From NCBI GenBank assembly GCA_026984555.1, contig JALSRY010000617.1:1-8550 (forward strand): a stretch of DNA of 8,550 nt, given 5' to 3'. The notes below the pieces were generated by a model. The model had not been told where the DNA came from, ran no database searches, and saw only the letters and a program-made list of their open reading frames with translations. Positions within the stretch are counted from its first letter, which is position 1. Each line of letters starts with the position of its first letter. This DNA is from Phycisphaerae bacterium (lineage in GTDB: Bacteria > Planctomycetota > Phycisphaerae > UBA1845 > Fen-1342). A program made the translations under genes and the position numbers. Below are positions 1-5,809 of the stretch, in pieces.

Positions 1-87
1 GAGGGGCGCACGCCTGAAGATATCGAGGCCCGGACGCGCTGCAAGCGTCGGGCTGACGTTCTGCGGCGTATGCGAGCCGCTTCCTGA
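1..87 (+). CDS. Possible C-terminal end of an unidentified protein (5' end outside window)
   Basis: Frame 1 is open from the window edge to a TGA at 85-87 and gives 28 residues beginning EGRTPEDIEARTRCK and ending VLRRMRAAS. The composition is charged and helix-like, with alternating acidic and basic residues, as is common at the C-terminus of a soluble protein. It is too short to place in a family. The frame +2 alternative stays open to about 184, but its product is rich in Cys, Gly and Ser and looks non-coding. No terminator is visible between this stop and the rpmH promoter. This is a tentative call from reading-frame plausibility only. Confidence 0.4.
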   Translation, partial: EGRTPEDIEARTRCKRRADVLRRMRAAS

Positions 88-199
88 TGCTTCCTGCAAC
101 GAGCCCGATTTCGCTGGTCGATCGCCTGGGGCGTGTCGTGGTTCCGCTGGTGTCGGGTCGTGCGGCGGGGGCGTCGTCCGATAACGGTCGAACCCGATC

Positions 200-228
200 T
201 TGACGACTGGGCCGATTGCCTGCATACT
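200..228 (+). promoter_or_regulatory. Sigma70-type promoter for rpmH
   Basis: A -35 element TTGACG (200-205, 5 of 6 matches to consensus) is followed, after exactly 17 nt, by CATACT (223-228, 4 of 6 matches to TATAAT). Transcription would start near 235, giving an rpmH leader of about 80 nt. The 227 bases between the possible upstream stop (87) and rpmH (315) hold no convincing gene, which fits a promoter region. Predicted from sequence alone. Confidence 0.55.
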
Positions 229-314
229 GCCCCGTTCGATTGTCGAGCGGACAGGCAGGATGGCAGGCTTGGCGTCGCCGCGAGCGGTCGCCGGCAGATG
301 GTAGGTGAAACGCG

Positions 315-449
315 ATGCATTACCCGCACCGAATCAGCAAGATCAAACGCAAGCGCAAGTTCGGTTTTCGCGCGCGGATGCGCACGCCGGGCGGGCGCAA
401 GATCCTCAATCGCAAACGTCGCTTGGGCCGCCGGGTCAGCATCTGCTAA
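315..449 (+). CDS. rpmH: 50S ribosomal protein L34
   Basis: This 44-residue, strongly basic protein is L34, a small component of the large ribosomal subunit. The family core is clear: KFGFRARMRTPGGRKILNR (residues 15-33) matches the usual HGFRARMxTxxGRKVLxxRR. The N-terminus begins MHYPHR, where proteobacterial forms begin MKRTYQPS, and the C-terminus is RRLGRRVSIC. Length is normal for L34 (44-47 aa). The ATG is supported by an AGGTGA ribosome binding site at 303-308, 6 nt upstream, and by the promoter at 200-228. In most bacteria rnpA (RNase P protein) follows directly and often overlaps; here nothing resembling rnpA follows. Overlapping longer frames in this stretch are not credible. The identification is secure. 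Confidence 0.95.
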   Translation: MHYPHRISKIKRKRKFGFRARMRTPGGRKILNRKRRLGRRVSIC

Positions 450-669
450 CGCCCGTTTCGCTGCTTCCCTTTCTTTGCAAGCCGAAGGCCATTGCCACCT
501 CGGGCAGGTTGTGATGGGGTGTGCGCCGGTGGGTGGGGGCCCGCGCGAAACCGCCTGACTACCGGGCCGGCTCGAACCGCGCAATCCCATGTTGGCGGAG
601 GTGAGGCATACACACACGCGCCCGCGGATCTGCGTGGCGGGTGTCGGTTTTTCATGTGGAGATTGCGGG

Positions 670-700
670 CACGCCGCAACGATCGCTCACGCGCGGCGTG
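670..700 (+). other. Perfect 8-bp inverted repeat, hairpin candidate
   Basis: CACCGCGC-like arms are exact: CACGCCGC at 670-677 pairs with GCGGCGTG at 693-700 across a 15-nt loop. The loop contains a short self-complementary GCGATCGTT-type core on the opposite strand. No T tract follows (the next bases are purine-rich), so it is not a standard intrinsic terminator. It could be a processing or rho-dependent stop structure for rpmH, part of a structured RNA, or chance in GC-rich DNA. Confidence 0.3.
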
Positions 701-844
701 AGGGGGGTATTGTCGAGATTCCGGGTTTCGGTGGCGCGTGGGGTGTGGCTGAATGGTCGCGGCGCGGGGATTCTGTGCGCATGGGTTTCGGCCGGGGGGG
801 AGCCGGGTTGGGCCACGGATCGATTGTTTTCCGTCCGGCGCAGA

Positions 845-873
845 TTGCCACCGTCTCCGTCGCGTGCTACAAA
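845..873 (+). promoter_or_regulatory. Candidate sigma70-type promoter for the purA-uppS-cdsA cluster
   Basis: TTGCCA (845-850, 5 of 6 matches to TTGACA) is separated by 17 nt from TACAAA (868-873, 4 of 6 matches). It sits about 85 nt before the purA start in an otherwise G-rich stretch, so the initiation site would be near 880. Spacing is optimal and the position is sensible for driving the three-gene cluster. Prediction by inspection only. Confidence 0.5.
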
Positions 874-957
874 ACGCGGCGTGTTGGTGCGTGACAAGCC
901 GCAGCCGCCGGGCCGGCCCGCGCGCCCGCCCCCCAACCTCATCCGAGACGTGGTGTG

Positions 958-2268
958 ATGCGATTCGACCGGCTGGGACATACGTGTGTCGTCGGGCTCC
1001 AGTGGGGCGACGAGGGCAAGGGCAAGGTTGTGGATGTGCTCGTGGAGCACTATGACGCGGTCGTGCGCTTCAGCGGCGGGGCGAACGCGGGGCATACGAT
1101 CGTCGCGCACGGGCGCAAGTTCGCGTTGCACCAGCTTCCGAGTGGTGTGCTGCGTGATCACGTCATGAGTTTGATCGGCTGTGGGGCGGTGATCGACCCG
1201 GCGGTGTTGCTGGGCGAGATCGAGTCGTTGCGGAGCCGGGGGGTGGATATCGGGGATCGGCTGCGCATCAGCGATCGGTGCCAGCTCGTGTTTCCGTACC
1301 ATCGCCGCCAGGATGTGCTCGCGGAGCGCATTGCCCCGGCGGGGGGGAAGATTGGTACCACGTCGCGCGGGATCGGTCCGTGCTATGCGGACAAGGTTTC
1401 GCGACGGTGGGGGATTCGGCTGGGAGAGCTCTATCGGCCGGATCGGTTGCGCGAGCGGCTGGCGAGCATCATCTCGCACAAGAACGCTTATCTTGCGGCT
1501 CTTTACGACGACCGCGATCCGTTCGATGCCGCCCGCGTCACGCGGGAATACCTCGAGTTCGCCGAGCAATTGCGCCCGTATGTGTGCGACGTGGCGGCCG
1601 AGCTGTCGGGGCTGCTCGCGTCCGGCAAACGGGTTCTGTTCGAAGGTGCCCAGGGCAGTTTGTTGGACATCGACCACGGTACGTACCCGTTTGTCACCAG
1701 TTCGACCACGACGGCGGGCGGCGTGGCCTGCGGAGCGGGTGTGCCGCCGACGGTGCTCGATTCGGTTGTGGGGGTGGTCAAGGCGTATACGACGCGCGTG
1801 GGCGAGGGGCCGATGCCCACGGAGCTGAAAGGGGCGATCGGCCAGACGATCCGGGAGCGGGGCCACGAGTTCGGCACAACCACCGGCCGCGCGCGGCGTT
1901 GCGGCTGGTTCGACGCGGTCGCGACGGGATACGCGGCGATGGTTTCCGGGCCGCGCGTGCTGGCGTTGATGCACCTGGATACGCTTTCGGGGTTTGACGA
2001 GCTCAAGCTGTGCGTGGGGTATCGGCACGGGGGGAAAACGCTGAACCGCCTGCCCGCCGAGGCGTATACGCTTTCGGAGGTCGAACCGGTGTACGAGACG
2101 CTGCCGGGGTGGCGGGAGGATGTGGGCAAGTGCCGGAGTTGGGGTGATTTGCCCGCGGCGGCGCGGGCGTATGTCGAGGAGATCGGCAAGCGGGTCGGGG
2201 CGCCGGTGGGGTTGGTGAGTGTCGGGCCGGACCGCGCGCAGACGATCATCGTTGAGGAACCCGCCTGA
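958..2268 (+). CDS. purA: Adenylosuccinate synthetase
   Basis: PurA joins IMP and aspartate at the cost of GTP to form adenylosuccinate, the first committed step from IMP to AMP, in the cytoplasm. The 436-residue product has the family's normal length (about 430) and its motifs in order: GLQWGDEGKGK (13-23) with the catalytic Asp18, GGANAGHT (40-47) with the catalytic His46, TTSRGIGPCYADK (134-146), LFEGAQGSLLDIDHGTYPF (from 227), TTGRARRCGW (308-317) and the nucleotide-base motif SVGPDR (421-426). The protein appears intact. I chose ATG at 958; an in-frame GTG at 955 adds one residue and cannot be excluded, and the ribosome binding site is weak (GAG at 945-947). uppS begins 2 nt after the stop, so the two are probably co-transcribed from the promoter at 845-873. 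Confidence 0.96.
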   Translation: MRFDRLGHTCVVGLQWGDEGKGKVVDVLVEHYDAVVRFSGGANAGHTIVAHGRKFALHQLPSGVLRDHVMSLIGCGAVIDPAVLLGEIESLRSRGVDIGDRLRISDRCQLVFPYHRRQDVLAERIAPAGGKIGTTSRGIGPCYADKVSRRWGIRLGELYRPDRLRERLASIISHKNAYLAALYDDRDPFDAARVTREYLEFAEQLRPYVCDVAAELSGLLASGKRVLFEGAQGSLLDIDHGTYPFVTSSTTTAGGVACGAGVPPTVLDSVVGVVKAYTTRVGEGPMPTELKGAIGQTIRERGHEFGTTTGRARRCGWFDAVATGYAAMVSGPRVLALMHLDTLSGFDELKLCVGYRHGGKTLNRLPAEAYTLSEVEPVYETLPGWREDVGKCRSWGDLPAAARAYVEEIGKRVGAPVGLVSVGPDRAQTIIVEEPA

Positions 2269-2270
2269 CC

Positions 2271-3053
2271 ATGCCCACGCAGCCGCCCCTCGATCCCCAA
2301 CAAACGCTCGGCCTGCCGCGCGAGGCGCTGCCGCGCCACATCGCCATCATCATGGACGGCAACGGGCGTTGGGCTCGGCAGCGGGGTTTGCCGCGCATCG
2401 AGGGGCACCGTCATGGTTCGGAGGCGGTGCGGGAGATCGTGACCCATTGTGCCCGGCTCGGGCTCGACTGCCTGACGCTTTACAGTTTCAGCGCCGAGAA
2501 CTGGAAGCGCCCGCGCGACGAGGTCGAGGGGCTGATGGAGCTTTACGCGCTCTATCTCGCCAAGGAGCGCCCGGTCATCCTGGAAAACGACATTCGGCTG
2601 GTGCAGATCGGGCGGCGGGCAGGGTTGCCGGAAGACGTGCTCAGGGAGCTGGACGAAACCACCCGGGCGAGCGCGGCCAACAAGGGACTCACGCTGTGCC
2701 TGGCGTTGAACTACGGTTCGCGGGCTGAGATCGTCGACGCCGTCCGGCGGATCGCCGAGCGTGTCGCCGCGGGTGAACTTGCCCCCGGAACGATCGACGA
2801 GCGGCAGATCAGCGAATCGCTCGATACGGCGGGTTTGCCCGATCCTGACCTGGTGATTCGCACGGGGGGGGAAATGCGTGTGAGCAATTTTCTTCTCTGG
2901 CAGATCAGCTACGCCGAGCTGTACGTCACGCCGGTACTCTGGCCTGACTTTCGCGCCGAGCACCTGTACGAGGCGATGCGCGATTTTGCCCGGCGGCAGC
3001 GTCGTTTTGGCGGCGTGGAGCCGACGCCGTCGATCCCTCCCGCGGAAACCTGA
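2271..3053 (+). CDS. uppS: Undecaprenyl diphosphate synthase (cis-prenyltransferase)
   Basis: UppS condenses isopentenyl diphosphate units onto farnesyl diphosphate in cis to make the C55 lipid carrier used for peptidoglycan and other envelope glycans. The 260-residue protein (typical 240-260) shows IIMDGNGRWARQRG (26-39) with the catalytic Mg-binding Asp29, EGHRHGSEAVREI (44-56), LYSFSAENWKRP (70-81), the LNYGSRAEI region (146-154), and the C-terminal RTGGEMRVSNFLLWQ block (197-211) followed by SYAEL. In that block the common RTSGEQR reads RTGGEMR. The ATG is 2 nt after the purA stop; a GAGG lies at 2254-2257 inside purA, rather far upstream. The roughly 20 residues before the core are a plausible N-terminal extension. 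cdsA follows after 32 nt; uppS-cdsA is a widely conserved gene pair. Confidence 0.95.
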   Translation: MPTQPPLDPQQTLGLPREALPRHIAIIMDGNGRWARQRGLPRIEGHRHGSEAVREIVTHCARLGLDCLTLYSFSAENWKRPRDEVEGLMELYALYLAKERPVILENDIRLVQIGRRAGLPEDVLRELDETTRASAANKGLTLCLALNYGSRAEIVDAVRRIAERVAAGELAPGTIDERQISESLDTAGLPDPDLVIRTGGEMRVSNFLLWQISYAELYVTPVLWPDFRAEHLYEAMRDFARRQRRFGGVEPTPSIPPAET

Positions 3054-3085
3054 CCAGAGAGCCGGAACCCCTTGCGGAGTCGCGC

Positions 3086-4021
3086 GTGTCCGTGGTGCGC
3101 CAACGAGTGATCTCGGGAACGTTGATGGCCGCGGGGCTGATCGCGCTGATGAGTCTCGACGGCTGGCTCGCGACGATCGGGTCGCCGCGTGGGCGGGGCG
3201 GGTCGGCGGAGGTCGGCGCGTGGCTGTGTCACGGCGCGATCATCACGGCGCTCGTGCTGGCGTTCGCGCTGGCGGCCGCGCGCGAGGTTCTGGACCTTTC
3301 AACCGCCTCGGGCCAGCGCCCCGCGCGCGGGGTGGCGTACGTCTTCACCGCCGGGCTCGTCGTCTCGCCCTGGATCGAGGCCAACATCGGTCCGGGCGCG
3401 CGCGACAGCTCGGCGATGGTCGTGCTCTGGCTGGTGGCGGCATTCCTGGCGGCGATCGGCGCGCAGGCGTGGCGACGCAACACCGAGCGCGCCGGCGACC
3501 ACGTGGGCGCCACGCTGCTGCCCGTGCTCTACGTCGGGCTATTGGCGTCCTACCTCGTGCGCCTGCGGGTCGAGATCGGGGGGGAAGCGGGGGTCGCGAT
3601 CCTGCTCTACACCGTGCTCGTCGTGAAAGTCAACGACATCGGCGCGTTCTTCGTCGGCCGCGCGCTGGGCCGGCACAAACTCATCCCCTGGCTGAGCCCC
3701 AAGAAAACCTGGGAGGGCTTCGCCGGCGGCATCGCCCTCACCGTGATCGTCGCGGTCGGCGTCGGGCTCATGCTCGTGAGAAGCCACGACACCGGGGGCA
3801 TCACGGCGAGCCGCTGGATGGCGCGGCTGGCCGGGCTGGGGCTGGTGATGGGGCTGTGCTCGGTCGCGGGCGACCTGACGGCTTCCCTGCTCAAACGCGG
3901 CGCCAACGTGAAAGACTCCGGGCGGCTGATCCCCGGGATGGGCGGCGTGCTCGATGTGCTCGATTCGCCACTGGTGGCGGCGCCGGTCGCGTGGCTGTTC
4001 TGGACGCGACTGCTGGGGTAG
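3086..4021 (+). CDS. cdsA: Phosphatidate cytidylyltransferase (CDP-diacylglycerol synthase)
   Basis: CdsA is an integral membrane enzyme that makes CDP-diacylglycerol from CTP and phosphatidic acid, the branch point for bacterial phospholipids. The 311-residue product has about eight or nine hydrophobic segments (roughly 9-27, 46-66, 83-96, 109-126, 142-160, 169-190, 213-231, 246-265, 294-310). It carries KVNDIGAFFVGRALGRHKL (181-199), LSPKKTWEG (203-211) and the family signature SLLKRGANVKDSGRLIPG onward (267-293). Within the signature, the usual HGGxxDRxD reads MGGVLDVLD. The GTG start at 3086 is supported by GGAG at 3076-3079, 6 nt upstream, and by the family-like beginning MSVVRQRVISG. 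It is probably the last gene of the purA-uppS-cdsA transcript; the dxr and rseP genes that often follow are not here. Confidence 0.93.
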   Translation: MSVVRQRVISGTLMAAGLIALMSLDGWLATIGSPRGRGGSAEVGAWLCHGAIITALVLAFALAAAREVLDLSTASGQRPARGVAYVFTAGLVVSPWIEANIGPGARDSSAMVVLWLVAAFLAAIGAQAWRRNTERAGDHVGATLLPVLYVGLLASYLVRLRVEIGGEAGVAILLYTVLVVKVNDIGAFFVGRALGRHKLIPWLSPKKTWEGFAGGIALTVIVAVGVGLMLVRSHDTGGITASRWMARLAGLGLVMGLCSVAGDLTASLLKRGANVKDSGRLIPGMGGVLDVLDSPLVAAPVAWLFWTRLLG

Positions 4022-4092
4022 CACCGCGGCTCGGCGGGCGGCGACTCGGCAAGATGCGTGATGGTTCCGCGGCTGCCGGGCAAGCGGCGTGC

Positions 4093-4121
4093 TTGCGGTT
4101 ACATAATCTATCCCTCATAGA
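4093..4121 (+). promoter_or_regulatory. Weak candidate promoter upstream of the carbamate kinase gene
   Basis: In the 260-nt gap after cdsA, TTGCGG (4093-4098) is followed after 17 nt by CATAGA (4116-4121). A better -10 alone, CATAAT (4102-4107), lies in the same AT-richer patch but has no good -35 at the right distance. A third -10-like box, TATACT (4273-4278), sits just before the kinase ATG codons. Further along the gap, GGCCG/CGGCC (4153-4165, 3-nt loop) could form a small leader hairpin. A transcript boundary is likely in this gap; the exact start is uncertain. Confidence 0.3.
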
Positions 4122-4281
4122 TATCGTGACACTTGCCCACCGGGAGGGCCGGGGCCGTCTCGGCCTGTGAGCGGGCGTCCTTCGTGGGGGGCTCGCCACG
4201 GGGACGTTCCCGGGGGTACATGGTCGCACGCGGCGCGACTGCGCATGGATGGGAGAGCGAGAATATGCCGAGTATACTTTC

Positions 4282-5259
4282 ATGATGAGCGAACAAGCCC
4301 CCAGACGCGCTCCGGTCCTGGTCGCCCTCGGCGGCAACGCGATTTCCCCCGCGGACAAGGAGGGGAATATCCCGCAACAGTTCGAGGCCACCCGCACCAC
4401 GGTGAGACACCTCGTCGACCTGATTGCTCACGGCGTGCGGTTGCTGATCACCCACGGCAACGGGCCACAAGTGGGCAACGTGTTGCGACGGGTCGAGCTG
4501 GCGGCGCACGAGATCTACACGCTTCCGCTGGACATCTGTGTCGCGGACACCCAGGGGGGGATGGGCTACATGATCGCGCAGTGTCTCGACAACGAGCTGC
4601 GCCGCCGGGGGATCGATCTGGTCGCCAACACCATCATCACGACGGTCGAGGTCGACCCCGCCGATCCGGGGTTCCAGAATCCCAGCAAGCCGGTCGGGGG
4701 TTATTACGAGCCGGACAAGGCCCGCGAGATGCAGCGACGATACGGCTGGAAAATGGTCCAGTCGAAACGCAACGGCAAGTACCGGCGGGTGGTGCCTTCG
4801 CCGCAGCCCCGGCGCATCATTGAGCTCAAGCTGATTCGCGAATGTGTCAAGGCGGGCGATCTGATCGTCGCGGGTGGGGGCGGGGGGATTCCGGTCGCGC
4901 GCGACGCAAGTGGAAACCTCGTGGGCGTCGAGGCCGTGATCGACAAGGACCGCACATCGGCGATGCTGGCGGCGGGGATCGGAGCGGAGACGTTCGTCAT
5001 CGCCACCGGCGTCGACCGGGTGATGCTCGATTTCGGCCAGCCGACCGCGCGGCCGATCGAGCGGATGACCGTGGCCGAGGCGCAGGCGTACCTGGACGAC
5101 GGCCAGTTTCCGCCGGGCTCGATGGGGCCAAAGATCGAAGCGGCGATAGACTATTTGCGCCGGATGAACAACCGGCAGGCCTGTGTGCTCATCACCGACC
5201 TGGAGCGGATGGTGGACGCGATGCAAGGTCGGGCCGGCACGAAGATCACGCTGGAGTAG
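4282..5259 (+). CDS. arcC: Carbamate kinase
   Basis: Carbamate kinase transfers the phosphate of carbamoyl phosphate to ADP, giving ATP plus carbamate that breaks down to ammonia and CO2; it is the ATP-yielding last step of arginine deiminase and related fermentations. The 325-residue product (typical 305-315) has VALGGNA (14-20), THGNGPQVGN (57-66), YRRVVPSPQP (167-176), AGGGGGIPVA (197-206), AVIDKDRTSAMLA (218-230) and GSMGPK (279-284), all diagnostic of this branch of the amino-acid kinase fold. I chose ATG 4282 (4285 is equally possible) because the family begins just before VALGGNA; an upstream ATG at 4249 would add 11 residues without homology. None of these starts has a clear ribosome binding site. 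No arginine deiminase or carbamoyltransferase gene is nearby, so the carbamoyl phosphate source is unknown. A universal stress protein gene follows 42 nt downstream. Confidence 0.93.
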   Translation: MMSEQAPRRAPVLVALGGNAISPADKEGNIPQQFEATRTTVRHLVDLIAHGVRLLITHGNGPQVGNVLRRVELAAHEIYTLPLDICVADTQGGMGYMIAQCLDNELRRRGIDLVANTIITTVEVDPADPGFQNPSKPVGGYYEPDKAREMQRRYGWKMVQSKRNGKYRRVVPSPQPRRIIELKLIRECVKAGDLIVAGGGGGIPVARDASGNLVGVEAVIDKDRTSAMLAAGIGAETFVIATGVDRVMLDFGQPTARPIERMTVAEAQAYLDDGQFPPGSMGPKIEAAIDYLRRMNNRQACVLITDLERMVDAMQGRAGTKITLE

Positions 5260-5289
5260 ACACCGCGCGCCCCCGGGGCGCCGCTTGCC

Positions 5290-5294
5290 GGAGG
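5290..5294 (+). promoter_or_regulatory. Strong ribosome binding site for the universal stress protein gene
   Basis: GGAGG lies 7 nt before the ATG at 5302. It is the best Shine-Dalgarno sequence seen in the window and contrasts with the kinase just upstream, which has none. This suggests more efficient translation of the stress protein than of its neighbour if both are on one transcript. Confidence 0.7.
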
Positions 5295-5301
5295 CATCAG
5301 C

Positions 5302-5778
5302 ATGAAACTCGAACCGAAGCGGATACTGTGGCCGACCGACCTGTCGGAACTGTCGCTGCGTGGCGGTCGTGTGGCCGTGGGGCTTTGCGAGACATTCGGC
5401 GCCCAGTTGCACGTGTTGCACGTGGTGCCGCCGCCGCTGAGCCCGGACGTATCGGTGATCGTGCCGGCGGAGGTTCCGATGGCGTTCTCGGAGCCGGAGA
5501 TGCTGGAAGCGTCGGAAGCGGCGCTCGACAAGATCATCGCCACCCATTTGAGCGATTGCGGCGACATGGTGCGCAAAGTCGTGTTCGGCAATCCGTGGCC
5601 CACCGTGTGCAAGTATGCCGAGGAAAACGACATCGACCTGATCGTCACCACGACGCACGGGCGAACGGGGCTGGCGCACGTGCTGATCGGCAGCACGGCT
5701 GAGCGGATCGTGCAGCATGCCCCCTGCGCGGTGCTGACCATCAGGCAAGACGCCAAGGATTTCGTGAAAAACGGGTGA
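5302..5778 (+). CDS. Universal stress protein, UspA family, single domain
   Basis: A 158-residue cytoplasmic protein of the Usp fold (typical 140-160 residues). It starts KRILWPTDLSELS with the nucleotide-contacting Asp13 in a PTD motif, then an LHVLHVVPP strand (36-44), and ends with the TTTHGRTGLAHVLIGSTAE block (116-134). The G-x2-G-x9-G-S ATP-binding motif is present as T-T-H-G120, nine residues, G130-S131: the first Gly is Thr, a variant I know from other Usp proteins. ATP binding is therefore likely but not proved. The C-terminal strand APCAVLTIR is typical. It lies 42 nt after the carbamate kinase gene and 31 nt before the VWA membrane protein gene, so the three may share a transcript. 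Usp proteins respond to starvation, oxygen or energy stress; the specific role here is unknown. Confidence 0.9.
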   Translation: MKLEPKRILWPTDLSELSLRGGRVAVGLCETFGAQLHVLHVVPPPLSPDVSVIVPAEVPMAFSEPEMLEASEAALDKIIATHLSDCGDMVRKVVFGNPWPTVCKYAEENDIDLIVTTTHGRTGLAHVLIGSTAERIVQHAPCAVLTIRQDAKDFVKNG

Positions 5779-5788
5779 CGGCCACCCG
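5772..5788 (+). terminator. Small hairpin over the usp stop codon, possible weak terminator or attenuator
   Basis: CGGGTG (5772-5777) pairs with CACCCG (5783-5788) across a 5-nt loop, and the TGA stop (5776-5778) lies inside the stem and loop. Only a short CTTT follows about 7 nt later, so it is at best a weak intrinsic terminator. It may modulate read-through into the downstream membrane protein gene, protect the usp message, or be chance. Confidence 0.25.
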
Positions 5789-5809
5789 CCGGGGCTTTCG
5801 TACGGAACA

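Larger units (their letters stand above)
450..957. other. Long intergenic region between rpmH and purA
   Basis: About 500 bases with no convincing gene on either strand. Frames open here (for example 589-894 and 641-958 on +, 446-679 on -) give low-complexity Arg/Gly/Pro-rich products with no recognisable family and no good ribosome binding site. I looked for RnpA-like basic motifs, the conserved cores of RNase P RNA, tmRNA and SRP RNA, and tRNA T-arms, and saw none. The stretch holds a perfect hairpin (670-700), a G-rich segment (about 700-815), and a promoter near its right end. It may contain the rpmH terminator or an unrecognised RNA. Confidence 0.5.

Noticed and set aside
133..558. A 141-codon + strand frame covering rpmH
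   Set aside because: It spans the rpmH promoter and gene in another frame; the L34 match in the frame from 315 is unambiguous.
589..958. Possible rnpA or other small gene after rpmH
   Set aside because: No basic RNase P protein motif or other recognisable pattern is seen in either overlapping frame, and there is no good ribosome binding site.
652..2963. Long minus-strand frames opposite purA and uppS (652-2028 and 1503-2963)
   Set aside because: Their Arg/Pro/His-rich products have no family resemblance and lie entirely opposite well-supported genes; such frames are expected in GC-rich DNA.
4080..4096. GCAAGC/GCTTGC hairpin after cdsA as the operon terminator
   Set aside because: The stem is only 6 bp, no T run follows, and it overlaps the promoter-like elements; support is too weak to annotate.
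2986..4170. A 394-codon + strand frame overlapping uppS and cdsA
   Set aside because: It is out of frame with cdsA, whose signature and membrane segments are in the frame starting at 3086, and its product is a low-complexity Arg/Gly/Ala-rich sequence.
5267..5281. GC-rich palindrome between the kinase and usp genes as a terminator
   Set aside because: The inverted repeat (GCGCCCC/GGGGCGC) leaves only a 1-nt loop unless inner pairs open, and no T tract follows, so it is more likely chance in GC-rich DNA.
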